DNA of 64,000 nucleotides, taken from positions 1,982,001 through 2,046,000 of the forward strand of contig JANUWF010002200.1 in assembly GCA_026120185.1 (NCBI GenBank), in the 5' to 3' direction. A program made the translations under genes and the position numbers. Each line of letters opens with the position of its first letter. Position 1 is the first letter of the stretch. Of this stretch, positions 12,357-24,988 are shown piece by piece. The stretch is from Voacanga thouarsii. Its lineage: Eukaryota; Streptophyta; Magnoliopsida; Gentianales; Apocynaceae. The notes below the pieces were generated by a model, which did not search any database, was not told the DNA's origin, and worked only from the letters and a program-made list of their open reading frames with translations.

Positions 12357-12804
12357 GACTATGTTTAGTTAGACTGCTTTGTGGAACTAAATGAAGAGGG
12401 AAAATAAATATATAGATAAATAATGAATATATCTTATTTAGTTTGATGTAGATGTAGAGGAAAAATAGATCAGAAGAGGGTACCACTCCCCTTCCACATC
12501 AGTAATATTTCCTCCCCTTCCAATTTAGACAGATTGGGAGCGAGAAAATAAAGTGGGAGCAATTATTGACAACATTAACCCTATTTTAAACATTAAAAAT
12601 TTAACAAATAAGATAATGAGAGATAAAATAATAAATTAAATTAATTATTCGCTTTCTTCTTTTCTCTCCTTCCACCTTTTCGTTTCTTCATACCAAATAA
12701 AATAAAAGTAAATACTATTACTTCCCTCCGTGAAAATAAAAGTGCATCTCCTTTTCCTCTTGCCCCTCCCCCTCCCCCATTCCCATTGCGAACCAAACAT
12801 AGGC
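12357..12804. mobile_element. Tourist-like (PIF/Harbinger) MITE in copy A
   Basis: The ends are GACTATGTTT on the left and AAACATAGGC on the right, which are inverted repeats. The 448 bp body is the same element as the one at 19094-19548 in copy B. TAA precedes it (12354-12356); the right-hand TAA has been lost with part of the flank. No coding capacity. Confidence 0.8.
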
Positions 12805-15450
12805 TATATATTGTCGGAAGAGGCAAAAGGAGTTGTTTGGATTGATGTTAGTCACGTTGGTGGTTTCCTGGTAATTTATAGTTTTTAGGAAATTGTAAAC
12901 GGTAGAAATAGAAAATGGTGGTTTCTCAAAGTTTTATTTTTCTTTTTAATTTTGTTAATCCGTGAATAATGACTTGAATAAGTACAACAAACGCTCATAA
13001 TAAACAAGCCGGAACTTGAGTTAATTGAGTTACGTTTTGATAATCTTAAATTTGAGCTTGAATTTGGAGTGTTAAATCAAGAATTATACTTAATTCAATG
13101 AAGATGTCTTTAAATTTGAACTCGATTTGAAGTTTGATTACTAAATAAATGAAAAGGTTTGAAATCAAATTATTTGAATTATTCAAAAAGTTCAAATTAA
13201 TGTAAAATAAATATTTTATACGATTATATTATACGCAGATAATATTGAATAAGTATACACATAATTAATTTATATAAATATATATAATTGAATATATTTA
13301 CAATCTTTTAATTAAAATATTTTAATATTTGAATTTAATTCAATTAAAAATTCAAACTTAATATTTCAGCGGTGAAGTTTGAATATGTGAATGAAAAAAC
13401 AGCCATGCGCAGCCCTAGTTGTCCATAACCTTTAAGAAGTTTTTCTAAGGAGTTTTTCCAGGTCCACATAATTAATTAAAGCCCTCGAAGGCCGCGACCG
13501 CGAGAATGAGAGTCTCGAGCAATGACACAAATTCTTTTCAAATTTATCTTTTCCTATATTCTAACTATCTTAAAAATGATGTTAATATAGTAAATGATAC
13601 ATAAATTAAGAAATTGTTAAAATTTATATAATTATAATAAAAAATTATTATTTCTCTAAATAAAAGTAAATTTTCATTAATTAGATTAAGAATATGCACA
13701 TATTTAATGAATTAAATATTTATTGAGTAATTAAAAGAAAAATAAATTAGAAATATACGTAATAAATGCATTTCTAATTTGTAAAATTGATAAGTATTTT
13801 AATATAATGAAAATAAAAAATATTGACATCTTTTTAAGATGGAGTGAGTATTCAACAATCCTTATCGATGATATCACTCAATATTTTCAATATCCACCGG
13901 GCATTCAAGTCGTCCTTTTTATCATTGGCTTCGTAAGAGCGAAGAAAAAAGAACAAAATTCCAAAGATGATGTGTTTCTCATTATTTTCCTCTTAAAAAT
14001 TAAGTTTTGAAATTTTCAAAAGTATTGATTCTAGAACATATTTGATTTAATGTAAACCTGAAGATCTATCGCCCCAAGCCTCGATCTTCCAAAGATGACG
14101 TTAATGCATTCAAAGCTTGGATGGAATACAATCTACTTGTGAGGAGTGGCGGATACAGGACTCTAAGGATAGTGAAGGCATTTCTATATTTATAATTTTT
14201 AATATATAAAGTAAATTAAAAATTAGTTATAAATTAAGATATAAAATATTTAACATATATAAGAAATTTTAAAATTTTATTATTGTAATTGAAAATTTTG
14301 TATATTTTATAATTATTTTCAACTTAATTTCATATTTTAAAATAGTTGAATGATGAACTTAGTGTCGATATCACTAAATCATCTTTCTCAATGTATATAA
14401 TATATTTGTATACAAACAATACTAATTTATATTTTTAATTTTGGATTCAATATTTTCTTTCTATTAAAAAATTATTTTTTACTTCCTTTATTACTTGTTA
14501 AGAAATTAATTTTAACACATTTTCTACTAAAAAATTATTTTTTTTGGGTTAGACACCTATTTGGAAATTAACATTTTATCACTTTTGAAGAAATAAAAAA
14601 GTAAGTAAGATCATATAAAAAAGAAAAAAAAAAAGCGCACACTTTAGGATTACAGTACCACTATATAAATGCTTATGAGACACAAAGAAACTAACATCAC
14701 CTGCTTACGTAATTAGGCAGTTAAGCCGAAGCATTGAAGATATCTATAATAAATGACACAAGTTAGTATTCAAGTTTCAGCAAAGCTAGCTTCTAACTCC
14801 AGGCAAGCTTAAGTTAAAATTTATATATTCAATTTAGTTTAGTACTTTCAAAAATCGAATGAATTCAATTTCGGATTGCGTTCAACAAAAATAAAGGGGA
14901 ATAAAAAAAAAAAGCAAAGTATAATTAATGCCTAGAAAGATTAGTATAGGAGGTAGATGTTGTACCAGCCAGTGTTCCTATATACACACGGAACAGTTAA
15001 TACCTGTTTCTTTTCCCATTATAGTGTTATATGTTTTTCACCATGTATATTAATAACAAAAGGGAAAGTACTTCCAAGCCATACGTTTTAAGGAATCTGT
15101 TTCGAGTGCAGTAATTCGACAGTTTAAATTGGAAATCAGTAAGATTCGATATATGTGTGAATATTTTATCTGTGTTGATAATTTTTTTTTTTTAGTGAGA
15201 TAATATCGTTTTGACATACAAATGTTTGTGTATAAGATGGTGTGTTATGTGCATGAATTTATGTCTTGTATACATAAATTGTTTTGGTTAGCAGCCATCT
15301 ACCGGCTACGTACTAAAGATACCTTGCCGTTCTCCACACGAGATCCTTCTTGCCAGCTTTGTTGAAAATATGCTTGGTTGAGGACTAACAATTGTGCATG
15401 ATATGATTCAAATTTATTAGGCAGTTCAATTGATTCTGAGTTTTCTTGAA
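12805..15450. other. 5' flank of gene copy A, no genes
   Basis: This AT-rich flank is colinear with the flank of copy B (19552-21362 continuing at 42957) and the flank of copy C (45728-50775), apart from insertions. Landmarks shared by the copies include ATCCTTATCGATGATATCAC (about 13857, 20632 and 48127) and the stretch around 14355-14420, which is the empty site for CACTA-3. I see no gene in it. Confidence 0.75.
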
Positions 15451-15984
15451 TTAATGTTTGAAGGGTTGGATTCAGTCTAGCGCTCTCAAAATTAAGCTCA
15501 AATTATTGTTATTTATTAAGGTAATTATAATTTAATAATTATTTATAGAGACGGAAACCACTAATCGCCTACTCAACACTTTTGCAAGGTCCTATTAACC
15601 GTGTATATATAAAATCTGCCTTGTGGTTGAAGTTGGGCCCTAGTCTTTTTCTTAAAATTTAGTATACTATATTTTAAATTAATATTTTCTTATTTACCAC
15701 ACATGTGCATACCCTTTCCAATTTTTAGTAATTTTAGTTTATAATTTAAAAAATCCTTTACAACAAAATGAACATCATAAGCTCAGGTGTATTTGGATTA
15801 GGATTTTTATCCTAATCTAAAATTATTTTAATTTAAAAAATTACTATTTTATATATATTTTTTTTAAAAAAAAACTATCATATACTCATAACACATTATA
15901 TATATATTTTTAATCCCCTTAATTACACATATTTAATAAATTTTTATTATATTTTTACAAATTCATCTCAATTCAATTCTAATC

Positions 15985-16265
15985 CACTCACACTTCACCT
16001 GGTGCTGAATCAACACCCAATGAAAACACAACCTCCTTCACTTCTCCTATCGTTGGTAAAGATGACAAAAACTGGTTGTCCCCATGCGTACTCAACGAAG
16101 GAAATTGGAATATTGGAATAAAGATAAGAAAGCAAGTCAACCTCCTCCTCTTGCGAAAGAAGCTTCGTAAAAAAATCAACTGCTGATGTCTTAATGATAA
16201 GCTAATCAGAAATCAGATTTCCATCGCCATCACGAATAGAGGATCCAAAGCTTCTTCCTGTGACT
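15985..16265 (-). pseudogene. LINE ORF2 fragment (region before the reverse transcriptase)
   Basis: The minus strand gives SSIRDGDGNLISD, then in another frame PTIGEVKEVVFSLGVDSAPG. These match the conserved linker and N-terminal edge of the reverse transcriptase of plant LINEs (EVK..VFSL..DSAPGPDG). Only this short piece is present, with a frame change and a stop, and no catalytic motif. It is a truncated relic unrelated in position to the LINE at the left edge. Confidence 0.7.
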
Positions 16266-16269
16266 AGCA

Positions 16270-17648
16270 CAATATGATTGAAAAAATTGGAAAAGTTCTC
16301 AAATTTTTAATATTATGTCATAGGTTCAAATATTTTGTAAGATTAAACTTGAATCTTGAGTCCATTTGATATTGACCGTAAAAAAAAAAAAAGAAAGAAA
16401 AGAAAGATAGAGAGAGATTCAGAGGGTATTTTTGTAAGTTTAAGGGAGTTATAGAATATCAACAGATATCTTTATGTTTTGCTAGTTAAAAATTGCGTTA
16501 TGTAAATGATAATATTATTTCCTATAAGATTGGAAAAAAAATGAATGATCCCTAAAAATAATAATAAATCAATTGCAGCCTAATCTAGTTTTCTTTTCTT
16601 TTTTATTTTAATACTTCCAATAGTTTAACAACTGATCTCCTAAATTAAAATACAAGTCAAATTCAACTGCTATGCTTTTATTAACCAAGTCACTAGGAAA
16701 CACCAAAATAAATGATACAGCAAATAAACAACCGTTATGCGCGCATAAGTTGTTTAAGTGAAGTGAATAAAAAATTGAACTATTATATATATATATATAT
16801 ATTAAGGACCAATTTATTTTTTTTAAGGACGGTTTTATTTACACATTCTAACATATCTACTTTGTTTTATTTAATACATTTTACTTAATTTTTAACTATA
16901 ATTTTCTTTGAGGCATAACTTTTTGCTCCCTAGACCAAAGGTATAATTTTATCCCCGATTAAGTACCTAATTGTAATTTAAGAAACTAGTGTGTGTGTGT
17001 GTGTGTGTATATATATAAAGTCGAGCTCAAGTTTGATCTATCAATGTTTGCTTAAGATTGAAGTTAGTGGTTGCATCTAAAATTAGTAAAGGTGAATAAG
17101 AAGGAAATTCTAATTAAGTGTAGAGGGTTGGTGTAAGAGTATGGCAGTTCTGTAACTGCCAATGAATGAGGAGTTGCAAGTACTCCTCTTACAAGTTAAC
17201 ATTAACTCAAAGACAATTCAAGCTTGATTTAGAACGTTTGGATGAGCATTTGCATTGTCTCTTGATAGGGAGATTTAACAAATGGCTATGAATACTAATA
17301 TATTATATATAACCCTAACTTCTTTTATTGGAATTAAAAAGCTCAGTCCATTGTTCGTATGTTTGCCAACATCAAGAACTTGATATTCAGGAAGCAACCC
17401 TATTTTCCCCCTGTATATTGGATTGTTTGTCTACTAATTTGTGAACGTATATTCGGGGTATATTTCAAAGTAATTATTATAAAATTAAAAAAAAAATGTT
17501 TGTGAGCGTCAAAGTAAAAATATCCATGCCCAAATGGCTATTATTTAATACTTCTTAGTCACTAAGTAACTCTTTATTCTTTAGCAATTGTCGGCTGCAT
17601 ACGGACAGTAAAATTTGGAACATGCACTATAGTGGCTCAGTGATTCTC
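16270..17648. other. Intergenic DNA and 3' flank of copy B, with GT and TA microsatellites
   Basis: From about 16815 the sequence aligns with the 3' flank of copy C beginning about 43095 (shared TTATTTACACATTCTAACAT), so the duplication unit starts here. A (TA)n run lies near 16785 and a (GT)n run at about 16989-17008. No gene is seen between 16270 and 17648. Confidence 0.65.
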
Positions 17649-18054
17649 TTATGCTCTATGCCTAAATGACCTAGCTATTGCTCCATTTGCCCCCGAAGGG
17701 AAGAATCCTCCTGGCTTATGGTCATCACCGGTACCATATACGATCCTCGGTATCTCTGCAGGAGTCCTCGAGTATAAGAGAGGGAATCATAGTTTGCCGA
17801 TAAAACGTTGGTAGAATTCCTGTTTTCTGCACCTAGTGATGGTGGCACAACGATGCCTTCGTCTTTGATGCCACAGTTTGCCAACCGGTTTCTTAGGTTG
17901 GAAATGCGATCAGTAAACTCAGCTACTGATTTTTATATGGCAACACCAATTGATTAGCTCGCTCGTAGAGATACGTTCTGATTACTGCATCTTGGCCTGC
18001 TTCAACCCCCAAGAGTCCTGCTAAAAGCTGCATAATGAAAATGTCAAGTCTAGG

Positions 18055-18246
18055 TATTGGATATTGTCAAGAGGACTAAAACACATGTGTACAATATTAT
18101 TTTTACTTTGTACCCTAATGTTTTGACTAGATTTGAGAATTATTGTCATATCCGTTAACAATCAGTCCCTTAGACTATGGACTAGTGAGTAACTATGTAA
18201 ATATCTTTTGATCAATATTAATTATTTTACATTTTGATAAAAAAAA
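18055..18246 (+). mobile_element. Short poly(A) retroposon in intron 2 of copy B
   Basis: A 192 bp insertion ends in an A-run. It is flanked by a perfect 21-bp direct repeat that starts AATGAAAATGTC (18034-18054 and 18247-18267). Copy C has a single copy of that sequence at the matching place in its intron 2 (about 44863-44883), so the empty site is known. The long TSD and poly(A) show LINE-mediated retroposition. It has no clear tRNA-type A/B boxes, so it may be a 5'-truncated LINE tail rather than a SINE. Confidence 0.85.
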
Positions 18247-19093
18247 AATGAAAATGTCAAGTCTAGGCTTGTTCTAGAGTTAGAGACTTCAGCTTACCCG
18301 GTCCCAACTAACATGCCAAGTTCCAACTAACAAAAGCCAAGCCCCAACTATATACTATAGTTTCAAGTGCAAGTGGAAGCCACCAAAGAAAGAGGAACTC
18401 ACCCTTTTGCTCTTATAGCCATTGATGTTGGGATTTGTGCCAACATAGGCAACCAGTCGAACGTATGAAATTGCATAGGAACCTAACATGAAACTGAGGC
18501 AGTCTCGACAGGAATCAAAAGGAGACACCAGGAGATAACCAAATGCATCGTCAAACGCCTTTGCAAAGTTCCCAGCACTAATGTTTAGCAAAGGTCTAGG
18601 GAATCCACCGACAGTTGTCTTAAGAGCCCTGTAAATAACCATAATACGTCAATGAAAATAAAGGAAATTCGATTTTATATGCAAAGGTATAAGAAAGTCA
18701 AGTAATGTACAAGTCCTATATCAAATATGGCGATGTTAAACAATATTGAAAATAAAGTGAGATGAACATCAAATAATCAACTTCTTCATAGCCAAACACA
18801 GCAACAATGCTCTTAGTTAGATGGTTAAGATTTGCTTTCCGGCCACTAATTGGAGGAGGACCATCCAATGCCAATTCTGGTGCAACCTTATCCAAACCGA
18901 ACCCTACAGCACCATACAAGAAAAACTCTGTTTCTAAGTTCTCTTCAAATTGCAACTTGTCTATATCATTTTTGTCTATTGGAAATGCATTAGGTGGACA
19001 GGTTGGCTCACAAACTGGGTTCAAAGTTGAAGTGCAAGAGTTTGATATACATAGCAAAGATCATGAAGGTGAAATTGGCGACTTGGAGACTAA

Positions 19094-19548
19094 GACTATG
19101 TTTGATTTGACTACTATGTGGAAGTAAATGAAAAGGAAAAGTAAATGTAAAGGTAAATAATGTATTTATTTTGTTTAGTTGGATGTAGATGTAGAGAAAA
19201 AGTAAATCATGAGAGAGTATCAATCCCCCTCCACATTAGCATTTCATTTCCTTTCAATTTGGAGGGATTGGGAAAAAGAAAATAAAGTGGGAGCAATTAA
19301 TAACATTGATCCTATTTTTAACATTAAAAATTTTAACAAATAAGATAATGAGAGATAAAATAATAAATTAAATTAATTATTCTATCTATTATTTCCTCCC
19401 CTTGCACCTTTTCTTTCCTTTATACCAAATAAAATAAAAGTAAATACTATTACTTCCCTTAGTGAAAGTAAAAATGTGTCTCATCTTCCCCTTTGCCCTC
19501 CCCCTCTCCCTCTCCCTCTCCCTCTCCCTCTGCGAACCAAACATAGGC
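19094..19548. mobile_element. Tourist-like (PIF/Harbinger) MITE in exon 1 of copy B
   Basis: The element is 455 bp, starts GACTATGTTTGATT and ends with the inverted counterpart AACCAAACATAGGC. It is flanked by TAA on both sides (19091-19093 and 19549-19551). Copy C has a single TAA at this place, inside the fifth codon of the gene. TAA target choice and the TIR fit Tourist-like MITEs. A CCCTCT microsatellite lies near its right end (about 19495-19530). No ORF of interest. Confidence 0.88.
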
Positions 19549-20247
19549 TAAATGGGCAGCCATAGTTTTTATTTCTATTGTTGGAAGAGGCAAAAGGAGT
19601 TGTTTGGATTGATGTTAGCCACGCTGGTGGTTTCCTGGTAATTTATAGTTTTTAGGAAATTGTAAACGGTAGAAATAGAAAACGGTGGTTTCTCAAAGTT
19701 TTATTTTTCTTTTTAGTTTTGTTAATCTGTAAATAATGACTTGGATAAGTACTACAACAAATGCTCATAATAAAACAAGTTGAAACTTGAGTTAATTGAG
19801 TTACGTTTTGATAATCTTGAATTTGAGCTCAAATTTGACGTGAGTGTTAAATCAAGAATTAAACTTAATTCAATGAAGATGTCTTTAAACTTGAACTCGA
19901 TTTGAAGTTTAATTATTAAATAAATGGAAAGGTTTGAAATCAAATTATTTGAATTATTCAAAATGTTTAAATTAATGTGAAATAAATATTTTATACGAAT
20001 ATTTTATACGAAAAAGATAATATTGAATGAGTATATACATAAGTAATTTATATAAATATATATAATTGAATATATTTACAATCTTTCAATTTAAATATTT
20101 AAATATTTGAATTGAATTCAATTAAAAATTCAAACTTAATATTTGAGCGGCGAAGTTTGAATAATTGAATAAAAAAACAGCTATGCGCAGCTCCATTGTC
20201 CATAACTTTTAAGGAGTTTTTCTAAGGGGTTTTTTCAAGTCCATATA

Positions 20248-20549
20248 CCTCTCCGTTTTAAAATACTTGTTTGTAAAACTTTTTTGTTTTGTTTTAAAAT
20301 ATTTATTCATGTGCATATTTTTAAAACTAATAATTTTTTTATTCTCATTTTATCCCATTTATTTTGAGTAAACTACACAACTTTTCAAAACGCTTTTTTC
20401 TTCTTACTTTTTGAAAATTTTCACACTAATAGCTACCATATTTTTAATATGAATAGAATAAGAACTTTATCTAAATTGTAGCATTGTTTTCAACACTTTT
20501 AATATGTTTACAAAAAATTTTATAAATAAGTATTTTGAAACCGAATGAG
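20248..20549. mobile_element. Stowaway-like MITE in the flank of copy B
   Basis: The 302 bp element starts CCTCTCCGTTTTAAAATACTT and ends with the inverted version of it (AAGTATTTTGAAACCGAATG). TA flanks both ends. Copies A and C have the uninterrupted site (ATAATTAATTA). Related elements lie at 43817-44121 and 48834-49135. Confidence 0.82.
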
Positions 20550-20957
20550 TAATTAATTAGTGTTCGGGAAGGCTGCGAGGGTGAGAGTCTCGAGCAGTGA
20601 CAAAATTCTTTTCAAATTTATTTTCAACAATCCTTATCGATGATATCACTCAATATTTTCAAAATCCACGCGTCATTCAAGACGTCCCTTTGATCATTGG
20701 CTTCGTAAGAGTGAAGAAAAAGGAGAACAAGATTCCGAAGATGATGTGTTTCTCATTATTTTTCTCTTAAAAATTAAGTTTTGAAATTTTCAAAAGTATT
20801 GATTCTAGAACATATTTGATTTAATGTACACCTAAAGATCTATCGCCCCAAGCCTCGATTTTTCACTTCCACATATATACCCAACCGCTATTGTTACCTA
20901 GCATATGCTTTTGAATGGCGTTCGTGCATTCAAAGCTTATGGAATGGAATACCATCT

Positions 20958-21120
20958 TTTTTTCTTTTTTTTTTTTATGCAAATGTAAATATTGTAATAT
21001 TAATCAATAAGAATTTACATGAAAAACTAGTTTGCAGTCGGGAAGACTACAATCTAGAGGATCTCAGTACATATCTCAAAATTAGTCCTAACATGAGGGT
21101 ACAATGCAAAAATTACAGTG
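20958..21120 (-). mobile_element. Short retroposon with poly(A) on the minus strand
   Basis: A 163 bp insertion begins with a T-run (poly(A) of the minus strand). It is flanked by the 8-bp direct repeat TACCATCT (20950-20957 and 21121-21128). Copies A and C lack the insertion at the same sequence. It is probably a 5'-truncated LINE tail. Confidence 0.78.
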
Positions 21121-21362
21121 TACCATCTACTTGTGAGGACCGGCGGATACAGGACTCTAAGGATGGTGAAGGCATTTATATATTTATAATTCTTAATATG
21201 TAAAGTAAAAATTAGTTATAAAGATATAAAATATTAATATATTAAAATACCTTAACATATATAAGAAACTTTAAAAAATTATTTTTGTAATTGAAAATTT
21301 TTAGATTTTATAATTATTTTCGACTTAATTTCATAGTTTGAAATAGTTAAATGATGAACTTA

Positions 21363-22300
21363 CATTACAAGAAAAATTATGATTTGCGACGACTGCATGA
21401 TCGTCACTAATTGCAACGGGACAGCAATGACAATGAAAATAGTGATAAGGTTTTGACCCACCATCGCAAAATCATCACTAATTGCGACGGATTTGCGATG
21501 ACTAGTGCAAAACTCTCACTAATTACGATGACTATTGCATAAGTCTCACTAATTACGACGAATTTGTGACGGCTCAATAGAACCGTCGCAAAACCCTCGT
21601 AAATTAGCGACAGAATTTTATAATTATACATTAAAACTAAATAATTAAAAAATCGTCATAAAACCCTCACAAATTGCAATGAATTTGCGACGGTTCGATA
21701 ATAAATTTATTTGTTTTAGAATTTTCAAAGAAATCGTCGCAAAACCCTCGCAAATTAGCGACAGTTTAACGACGGCTTTTGGTAATTATACTTAACACTA
21801 AATCATTGTACAAACCATCGAAAAACCCTTGTTAATTGCGACGAATTTGCGACGTCTTGATAGTAAATTTAATTTCTTAAATATTTTCAAAGGAATCGTG
21901 GCAAAACTCTCGTAAATTAGCGACGGTTTAATAACGGCTTTTGGTAACTATTTTTAACACTAAATAATTGTACAAGTCGTCGCAAAACCCTTGCTAACTG
22001 TGACGGCTCGATAATAAATTTAATTTTTTAAAGATTTTCAAAAGAACCATCGTAAAACCCTTACAAATTAGCGACAACTTGTAAAAATCGTCGCAAAACC
22101 CTCGCTAATTATAACAGATTTGCAACGACTCGATAATAAATTTAATTTTTTTAAGATTTTCAAAAGAGCCATCGTAAAACCCTCGATGGCATGATAATAA
22201 ATTTAATTTTTTAGAATTTTTGTGTAACTGTTACAAAACCCTCGCAAAATAGCGATGGTTTAATGAAAACTTAATCCCTTGTAAATTCGTCACTAATCTA
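21363..22300. repeat. CACTA-3 left terminus and subterminal repeats
   Basis: Units near TCGCAAAACCCTCGCTAATT and TTGCGACGG recur in both orientations about every 60-110 bp, interspersed with TAATAAATTTAATTTTTT spacers. They resemble the units of CACTA-2 (34923-36190), which points to a common family that binds the same protein. Confidence 0.82.
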
Positions 22301-22329
22301 AAAAATTTTTTCCTTAAAGTTTGATTATA

Positions 22330-22338
22330 TAAATAAAT

Positions 22339-22389
<51 letters not shown>

Positions 22390-22530
22390 GTGTTGAAATA
22401 GTAAAATACACGAAAAAACATTATTAAGTAGAAATATTTATATATATATATAATATAAATATGATATTATTAAGTATATATGTATATAAATGTATATATA
22501 TTAATATGTAAATATGTGTAATATAATATA

Positions 22531-22570
<40 letters not shown>

Positions 22571-23020
22571 GTGTTGAAATAGTAAAATACACGAAAAAAC
22601 ACTATTAAGTAAAAATATTTATATATATAATATAAATATGATATTATTAAGTATGTATATATATATATATAAATGTATATATATTAATATGTAAATATGT
22701 ATAATATATATGTATATATATATATATATATATTAATTTATATCATATATATATATATATGTGTGTGTATATATTAATATATATATATATATATATTTAT
22801 TTATTACAATATTTAAAAACTATATTAACATATATATATACATACATATATTAATATAGCATATTTAAATTATATATACATATATATGTATATATTAATA
22901 TATATATATATAGATACACATATAACAACATAAATAAATATGTATATATGTATGTATATATATTAATTTGTATATGTATATATGAATATATATATATATA
23001 TTATTATATATGTATTAATA

Positions 23021-23062
<42 letters not shown>

Positions 23063-23117
23063 GTACTATATATTAATATATGTGTATTAATATATAAATA
23101 CTAACACTCATATACAC

Positions 23118-23154
<37 letters not shown>

Positions 23155-23386
23155 ATATATTAATTCATATATAGTAATATATATTAGTATATATATATAT
23201 ATAATATACATAATATATAATATAATATAATATAATATAATATAATAATAATATATATAATATACTATATATGAATTATATATATTATTATATTATTATA
23301 TTATATTATATTATATATTATATTATGTATATTATATATATATATATATATATATACTAATATATATTACTATATATGAATTAATA

Positions 23387-23427
<41 letters not shown>

Positions 23428-23640
23428 CAAGTACATATTATGTATATAAAAAAAATCATATATATAGTATAGATATATTATACTATATTTAATATCTAAA
23501 GTTTGGATATGAGTTTTTACTTTATTTAATTGAATAGTAAAATGCGCGAAAAGATATTATTAAGTGGAATATATTCAAATAAATATATAATATAATATAA
23601 TATATTTATTAATTAAAATATTTTATTAATATTAGTATAT
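22330..23640. repeat. AT microsatellite block with 181-bp tandem repeat and long palindrome
   Basis: The block starts with (CA)n/(TA)n at about 22338. A unit beginning ATGTGTTGAAATAGTAAAAT at 22388 recurs at 22569, a period of 181 bp. A decayed third relative lies at about 23530. The rest is (TA)n variants plus the inverted repeat at 23153-23393. It has no coding content. Confidence 0.8.
23153..23393. repeat. Long AT-only inverted repeat
   Basis: The left arm (about 23153-23265) contains TTAATTCATATATAGTAATA, then TTAGTATATA and AATATACATAATATA. The right arm (about 23280-23393) holds the same sequence reversed and complemented, ending in ATTACTATATATGAATTAA. Arms are about 110 bp with a very short spacer, so the strand can form a cruciform or hairpin. 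Confidence 0.8.
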
Positions 23641-24974
23641 TGATAAACCTTAGAAAAGGGGGAGGGGGGATGAATAAGGTTTATGACAAACAAATGTAAA
23701 TTTGAAAGTTTTTATGCCCTTTTAAAAAAAAAAAAAACTGAATGCAGAGTTGCCTCACGGCTTCAAGAATGTAGACGGGGATGTTTTAAACCAGGACGGA
23801 ATGGTAAGAGAATAGTTTGAACTAAAGACGAGTAGTTGAGGTATCTAGGATAGATTTACTGTTGAATGCACAAGTCTTAAATGACTCACAGATTTTAGAG
23901 AAAAAGATATAACATTTAGGATTTGAAGGCAGCAAAAATTCAGTGAAGAAATTTAGGCAAATAGCACAAGAAATGACTCAAGGATTTATAGTGGTTTGTT
24001 TCTTAAATGATCTACATCCACTACCTTAAATTTTCATTGAGGATTTCAACACTATTCACTAAAACATTTTCTCAAATCAATGGTGGTAGGTAACACCAAT
24101 CTTATATAAGAGGATCACCACTCTTAGTTTTACACCAACCTCTTTAAACACAATAATCAAATATCACCCCAATTGGGTTTTACCTCCTTAACCTTCATAT
24201 AAAACAGATTTAAGAGAGAGTACAAAGATAACTCACAGATTGAGCAGAATATGAACAACTAAGCACCAATATCTTTTATCTTTAAAATAATTTTATTTCA
24301 CTTTGAAGCACCAATAAAAGGGGAGATTTTTGTATTCTAAAGTGTAAGAATGTTTCTAAGAGAGATAGCACAAAAATTTGCATCAAAATCAAGTTCTAAA
24401 GGTTTTTATAGGAGCCAAACTTAAAGTCCTAACGGATAGTAATGGCTAGTTACTTTCTATCAGGATTTCCGAGATTTTGGATTCACAAAGTGGAAGGACA
24501 TCCGTCCAAAATGTGAGTCGAAAACGGCACTTTTCGCAAAGAGATATAATTTGAAAAATGCTATAGATAATTGGATGATGTTTTGGATTCAGAGGACGTC
24601 CAAAACTATTTCATCCGAAAATTCAGATTTAGAAATATCCTTTTCTTTTGAAATCATTTTTAAGTGCTTCAAGGTAAAACAAAACTGATCATAAGATAAA
24701 GAGATATAGGAATTTATAATTAATAACTTAACAACGATTCCTAGTCTATAGTTCTTTCATAAAGGCTTCAAGGTATACAAGCTCTCAAGTTGAAATTATA
24801 CTTGATCAATCATTCCTTTGGGTTCCATTTGTTTAAGAGCGGCTTAGCAGTCTTATTAGCATGCCTTGAAAGAATAAAGGTCTAACATGTCCAATGACAT
24901 ATAGATTACACAAGTTAATCCATATTAATATTTTTCATAAATCAAAACATAGGAGAATATCCTTCGGGCTAACA
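23641..24974 (-). repeat. 3' LTR of the SIRE-type element
   Basis: 1,334 bp. In element orientation it starts TGTTAGCCCGAAGG and ends AAGGTTTATCA. It pairs with 33211-34536. It is bounded by the TSD TATAT on the left and the purine tract on the right. Confidence 0.93.
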
Positions 24975-24988
24975 ATCTCTTCCTTTTT
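24975..24988 (-). other. Polypurine tract of the SIRE-type element
   Basis: Minus-strand AAAAAGGAAGAGAT directly precedes the TG of the 3' LTR, the position used to prime plus-strand DNA. Confidence 0.8.

Larger units (their letters stand above)
17649..19563 (-). pseudogene. Desiccation-related PCC13-62-like gene, copy B
   Basis: It has the same three-exon plan as intact copy C. The ATG and first codons are at 19563-19552. A MITE then splits exon 1, which resumes at 19093 and ends at 18768. Exon 2 is 18628-18403 and exon 3 is 18027-17649. Lesions: the MITE after codon 4, a one-base insertion in the signal-peptide region (about 19045), a one-base loss in a T-run in exon 3 (about 17930) and a two-base insertion near 17773. 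Conserved metal-site context is altered too: EEVGH of copy C reads EEVDY here. Splice signals still look normal (GTGAGT after exon 2). It is non-functional but recent enough to align along its whole length. Confidence 0.92.

Noticed and set aside
16260..16400. Possible SINE ending in the A-run at about 16380
   Set aside because: No direct repeat flanks it and no A/B boxes are convincing.
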